A stretch of DNA of 64,000 bases from contig NZ_NPMR01000001.1 in assembly GCF_002245215.1 (NCBI RefSeq), positions 682,001 through 746,000 on the forward strand. The letters are read 5' to 3'. Below the pieces are notes generated by a model. It saw only the letters and a list, made by a program, of their open reading frames with translations. It made no database searches and was not told where the DNA came from. Origin of the DNA: Microbacterium sp. Yaish 1 (lineage in GTDB: Bacteria > Actinomycetota > Actinomycetes > Actinomycetales > Microbacteriaceae). Position numbers and translations under genes: made by a program. Shown here one piece after another: positions 61,780-64,000 of the stretch (its first letter is position 1; the number at the start of each line of letters is the position of its first letter).

Positions 61780-63576
61780 ATGACCACGCGCTCCATCGCC
61801 GTCCGGGCGACCGTCGACGAGTATCTGCAGAAGCACGACTGGCGCGTCAACGCGAACGCGAACCAGGGCTACAGCCTGGGCGGGCTGATCCTCAACGCCT
61901 CGGGCAAGCTCATCGCCAACTACTGGCTCGACGAGGTCTATGCGCCCGAGGCCGGAGCCGCGCACCGCGACGGTGACATCCACATCCATGATCTCGACGT
62001 GTTCGCCGGCTACTGCGCCGGCTGGTCGCTGCGACAGCTCCTCGAACAGGGGTTCAACGGCGTGCCCGGCGCGATCTCGTCAGCCCCGCCGAAGCACTTC
62101 TCGAGCGCCCTCGGTCAGATCGTCAACTTCCTCGGCACCCTCCAGAACGAGTGGGCGGGTGCCCAGGCGTTCAGCTCGTTCGACACCTACCTCGCGCCCT
62201 TCGTGCGGCTCGATGGGCTCGATGAGCGAGCCGTGCGCCAGGGCATCCAGGAGCTCGTGTTCAACCTCAACGTCCCCTCGCGGTGGGGCACCCAGACCCC
62301 GTTCACCAATCTGACCTTCGACTGGACCTGCCCCGACGACCTCGCCGACCAGCGCCCGCTCGTCGGCGGGCGCCTCGCCGACTTCACCTACGGCGACCTC
62401 GCGCCCGAGATGGCGATGATCAACCGCGCTTTCCTGTCGGTCATGACGGAGGGCGACACCGACGGCCGGGCGTTCACCTTTCCCATCCCGACCTACAACA
62501 TCACGAAGGACTTCGACTGGGACGCCCCGGAGGTCGAGGCGCTGTTCGGGATGACGGCGAAGTACGGCCTGCCCTACTTCCAGAACTTCGTGAACTCCGA
62601 CCTCGATCCCGGAATGATCCGCTCGATGTGCTGCCGCCTGCAGCTCGACCTCACGGAGCTCCTGAAGCGCGGCAACGGCCTGTTCGGCTCGGCCGAGCAG
62701 ACCGGTTCGATCGGCGTCGTCACGATCAACTGCGCCCGGCTCGGGTTCGTGCACGCCGGCGACCGCGCGGGCCTGTACGCGCAGCTCGACCGGCTGCTCG
62801 AGATCGCCCGCGACAGCCTCGAGGCCAAGCGCATTGCCATCGGACGCCACCTCGACGCCGGTCTCTACCCCTACAGCAGGCGGTACCTCGGAACTCTCGC
62901 GAACCACTTCTCCACGATCGGGGTCAACGGTCTCAACGAGGCGGTGCGCAACTTCACCGACGACCGGCACGACATCACCACCGAGGAGGGGATGCGGTTC
63001 GCCGCAGACCTGCTCGATCACGTGCGCGCTCGCATGGTGGAGTTCCAGGAGCAGACCGGGCACCTCTACAACCTCGAGGCCACCCCCGCCGAGTCGGCGA
63101 CCTACCGCTTCGCCCGCGCCGACATGGCGCGCTTCCCGAGCATCCGCCATGCCGGCACGGCGGCCAATCCGTATTACACGAACTCGTCGCAGCTGCCGGT
63201 CGCGTTCACCGACGACCCGTTCCTGGCGATGGAGCTCCAGGAGGGGCTGCAGCAGAAGTACACCGGCGGCACCGTGCTGCACCTCTACATGGGCGAGGCC
63301 GCACCGACGGCCGAGGCGTGCAAGGCTCTCGTCCGCCGTTCGCTCGAGCGGTTCCGCATCCCGTACATCACGATCACGCCGACGTTCTCGATCTGTCCCC
63401 AGCACGGGTACCTCTCGGGCGACCACGCGTCATGTCCGCAGTGCGGCGCCGGATGCGAGGTGTGGACACGGGTGATGGGCTACTTCCGGCCGGTCTCGTC
63501 GTTCAACATCGGCAAGCGAGGCGAGGCGGCCGAGCGTGTGCCCTTCTCGTACGAACGCGCCGCGGCGGTCGTGTGA
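61780..63576 (+). CDS. nrdD: Anaerobic (class III) ribonucleoside-triphosphate reductase
   Basis: A 598-aa glycyl-radical enzyme. Short form, without an N-terminal ATP-cone domain. Visible: [20 protein letters not shown] with one active-site Cys, [14 protein letters not shown] with the radical-transfer Cys, the C-terminal zinc site CPQH followed by CPQCGAGC, and the radical loop RVMGYFRP with Gly ~567. It makes dNTPs without oxygen, so this organism can probably replicate under oxygen limitation. NrdR-box-like sites lie upstream, and nrdG follows 1 bp downstream of the stop. GAAGGGA precedes ATG 61780. Confidence 0.96.
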   Translation: MTTRSIAVRATVDEYLQKHDWRVNANANQGYSLGGLILNASGKLIANYWLDEVYAPEAGAAHRDGDIHIHDLDVFAGYCAGWSLRQLLEQGFNGVPGAISSAPPKHFSSALGQIVNFLGTLQNEWAGAQAFSSFDTYLAPFVRLDGLDERAVRQGIQELVFNLNVPSRWGTQTPFTNLTFDWTCPDDLADQRPLVGGRLADFTYGDLAPEMAMINRAFLSVMTEGDTDGRAFTFPIPTYNITKDFDWDAPEVEALFGMTAKYGLPYFQNFVNSDLDPGMIRSMCCRLQLDLTELLKRGNGLFGSAEQTGSIGVVTINCARLGFVHAGDRAGLYAQLDRLLEIARDSLEAKRIAIGRHLDAGLYPYSRRYLGTLANHFSTIGVNGLNEAVRNFTDDRHDITTEEGMRFAADLLDHVRARMVEFQEQTGHLYNLEATPAESATYRFARADMARFPSIRHAGTAANPYYTNSSQLPVAFTDDPFLAMELQEGLQQKYTGGTVLHLYMGEAAPTAEACKALVRRSLERFRIPYITITPTFSICPQHGYLSGDHASCPQCGAGCEVWTRVMGYFRPVSSFNIGKRGEAAERVPFSYERAAAVV

Positions 63577-63577
63577 C

Positions 63578-64000
63578 GTGGCCGCCGTCGCGGGTCGCAG
63601 CGCCTCCGAGCTGCGCATCGCGGGACTCTCGCGGTTCTCGACCGTCGACTGGCCCGGCCGCCTGGTGGCGACCGTGTTCCTCCAGGGATGCCCGTGGGAC
63701 TGCCGCTACTGCCACAACCCCGAACTGATCGATCCGCGTAGGCGCGGCAGGATGCCGTGGGAGGGGGTCACCGCCTTCCTCGGCGAGCGCCGCGGCCTGC
63801 TCGACGGGGTGGTCTTCTCGGGCGGTGAGCCGACGATGCAGCGCGCCCTCCCCGACGCGGTCGCACGGACCCGCGAGCTCGGGTTCGACGTCGGGCTGCA
63901 TACGGGCGGCGCGTACCCGGACCTGCTCGAGGCCGTGCTGCCGGCCCTGTCGTGGATCGGCCTCGATGCCAAAGCGGGGGCCGACGACTACGCCGGCGTG
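63578..64000 (+). CDS. nrdG: Anaerobic RNR activating enzyme (radical SAM), truncated by window end
   Basis: The first 141 residues are visible. The radical-SAM cluster motif C-x3-C-x2-C is in [15 protein letters not shown] (Cys 38, 42, 45), and the SAM-binding GGE motif in [11 protein letters not shown]. With SAM it abstracts hydrogen to form the NrdD glycyl radical. GTG 63578 lies 1 bp after the nrdD stop, so the two are co-translated. The C-terminus is outside the window. Confidence 0.93.
   Translation, partial: MAAVAGRSASELRIAGLSRFSTVDWPGRLVATVFLQGCPWDCRYCHNPELIDPRRRGRMPWEGVTAFLGERRGLLDGVVFSGGEPTMQRALPDAVARTRELGFDVGLHTGGAYPDLLEAVLPALSWIGLDAKAGADDYAGV

Overview
The window is GC-rich (about 70%), densely coding DNA from an actinobacterium, most likely a Microbacteriaceae and probably Microbacterium-like. 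The grounds are the perM-purN-purH-sucCD neighbourhood also known from mycobacteria, the WXG100-family genes, the paired small DUF7882-type proteins, frequent GTG/TTG starts, and at least twelve genes whose start codon lies 6-8 nt after a TANNNT-like -10 element, as expected for leaderless mRNAs. There is no prophage, insertion sequence or CRISPR array, and no gene-free stretch longer than 300 bases.

Layout. (1) 1-9319, minus strand: a type VII (ESX/Ess-like) secretion cluster. It has an RDD-FHA membrane protein, an FHA-bearing three-ATPase EccC/EssC motor, three small membrane proteins, a WXG100 protein, a WXG-like protein and a larger protein cut by the window edge. (2) 9434-16691: purH, purN and perM; a convergent purine permease; sucD and sucC. 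(3) 16825-24610: a NarL-type two-component system, a small export protein, an acyl-CoA ligase, a FAD/Rieske oxidoreductase, a TetR regulator and an acyl-CoA dehydrogenase. (4) 24708-32286: a phosphate-related block with a DUF916-like surface protein, a secreted alkaline phosphatase, an AI-2E-type permease, DNA ligase LigC and a secreted class A-type acid phosphatase. Both phosphatase genes carry 11-bp-phased PHO-box-like repeats upstream. (5) 32358-42350: a ThrE-type exporter, the LigD-type polymerase domain, an SseB-like protein, PcrA/UvrD, and a PspC-kinase/LuxR pair divergent from a second PspC gene. (6) 42414-46249: an unusual CAU tRNA, a small protein, a fatty acid desaturase, two DUF7882-type paralogues in inverted order around a 69-aa gene, and an AraC regulator. 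(7) 46261-53252: two sensor kinases, an ABC exporter, a glycerophosphodiesterase and a Bax-inhibitor-1/YccA-type membrane protein. (8) 53341-60893: an alpha-mannoside cassette with a ROK regulator, a binding protein, two permeases and a GH38 mannosidase, with a promoter/operator readable in front of the binding-protein gene. (9) 60967-64000: a lipoprotein, then class III ribonucleotide reductase nrdD-nrdG behind two NrdR-box-like sites spaced 32 bp apart.

Most genes belong to known families. The least explained items are the T7SS cluster, which lacks EccB/EccD/mycosin genes in view; the odd tRNA; the desaturase 5' end, where coding-like sequence continues upstream without a usual start codon; and several hairpins that overlap start codons or ribosome binding sites.
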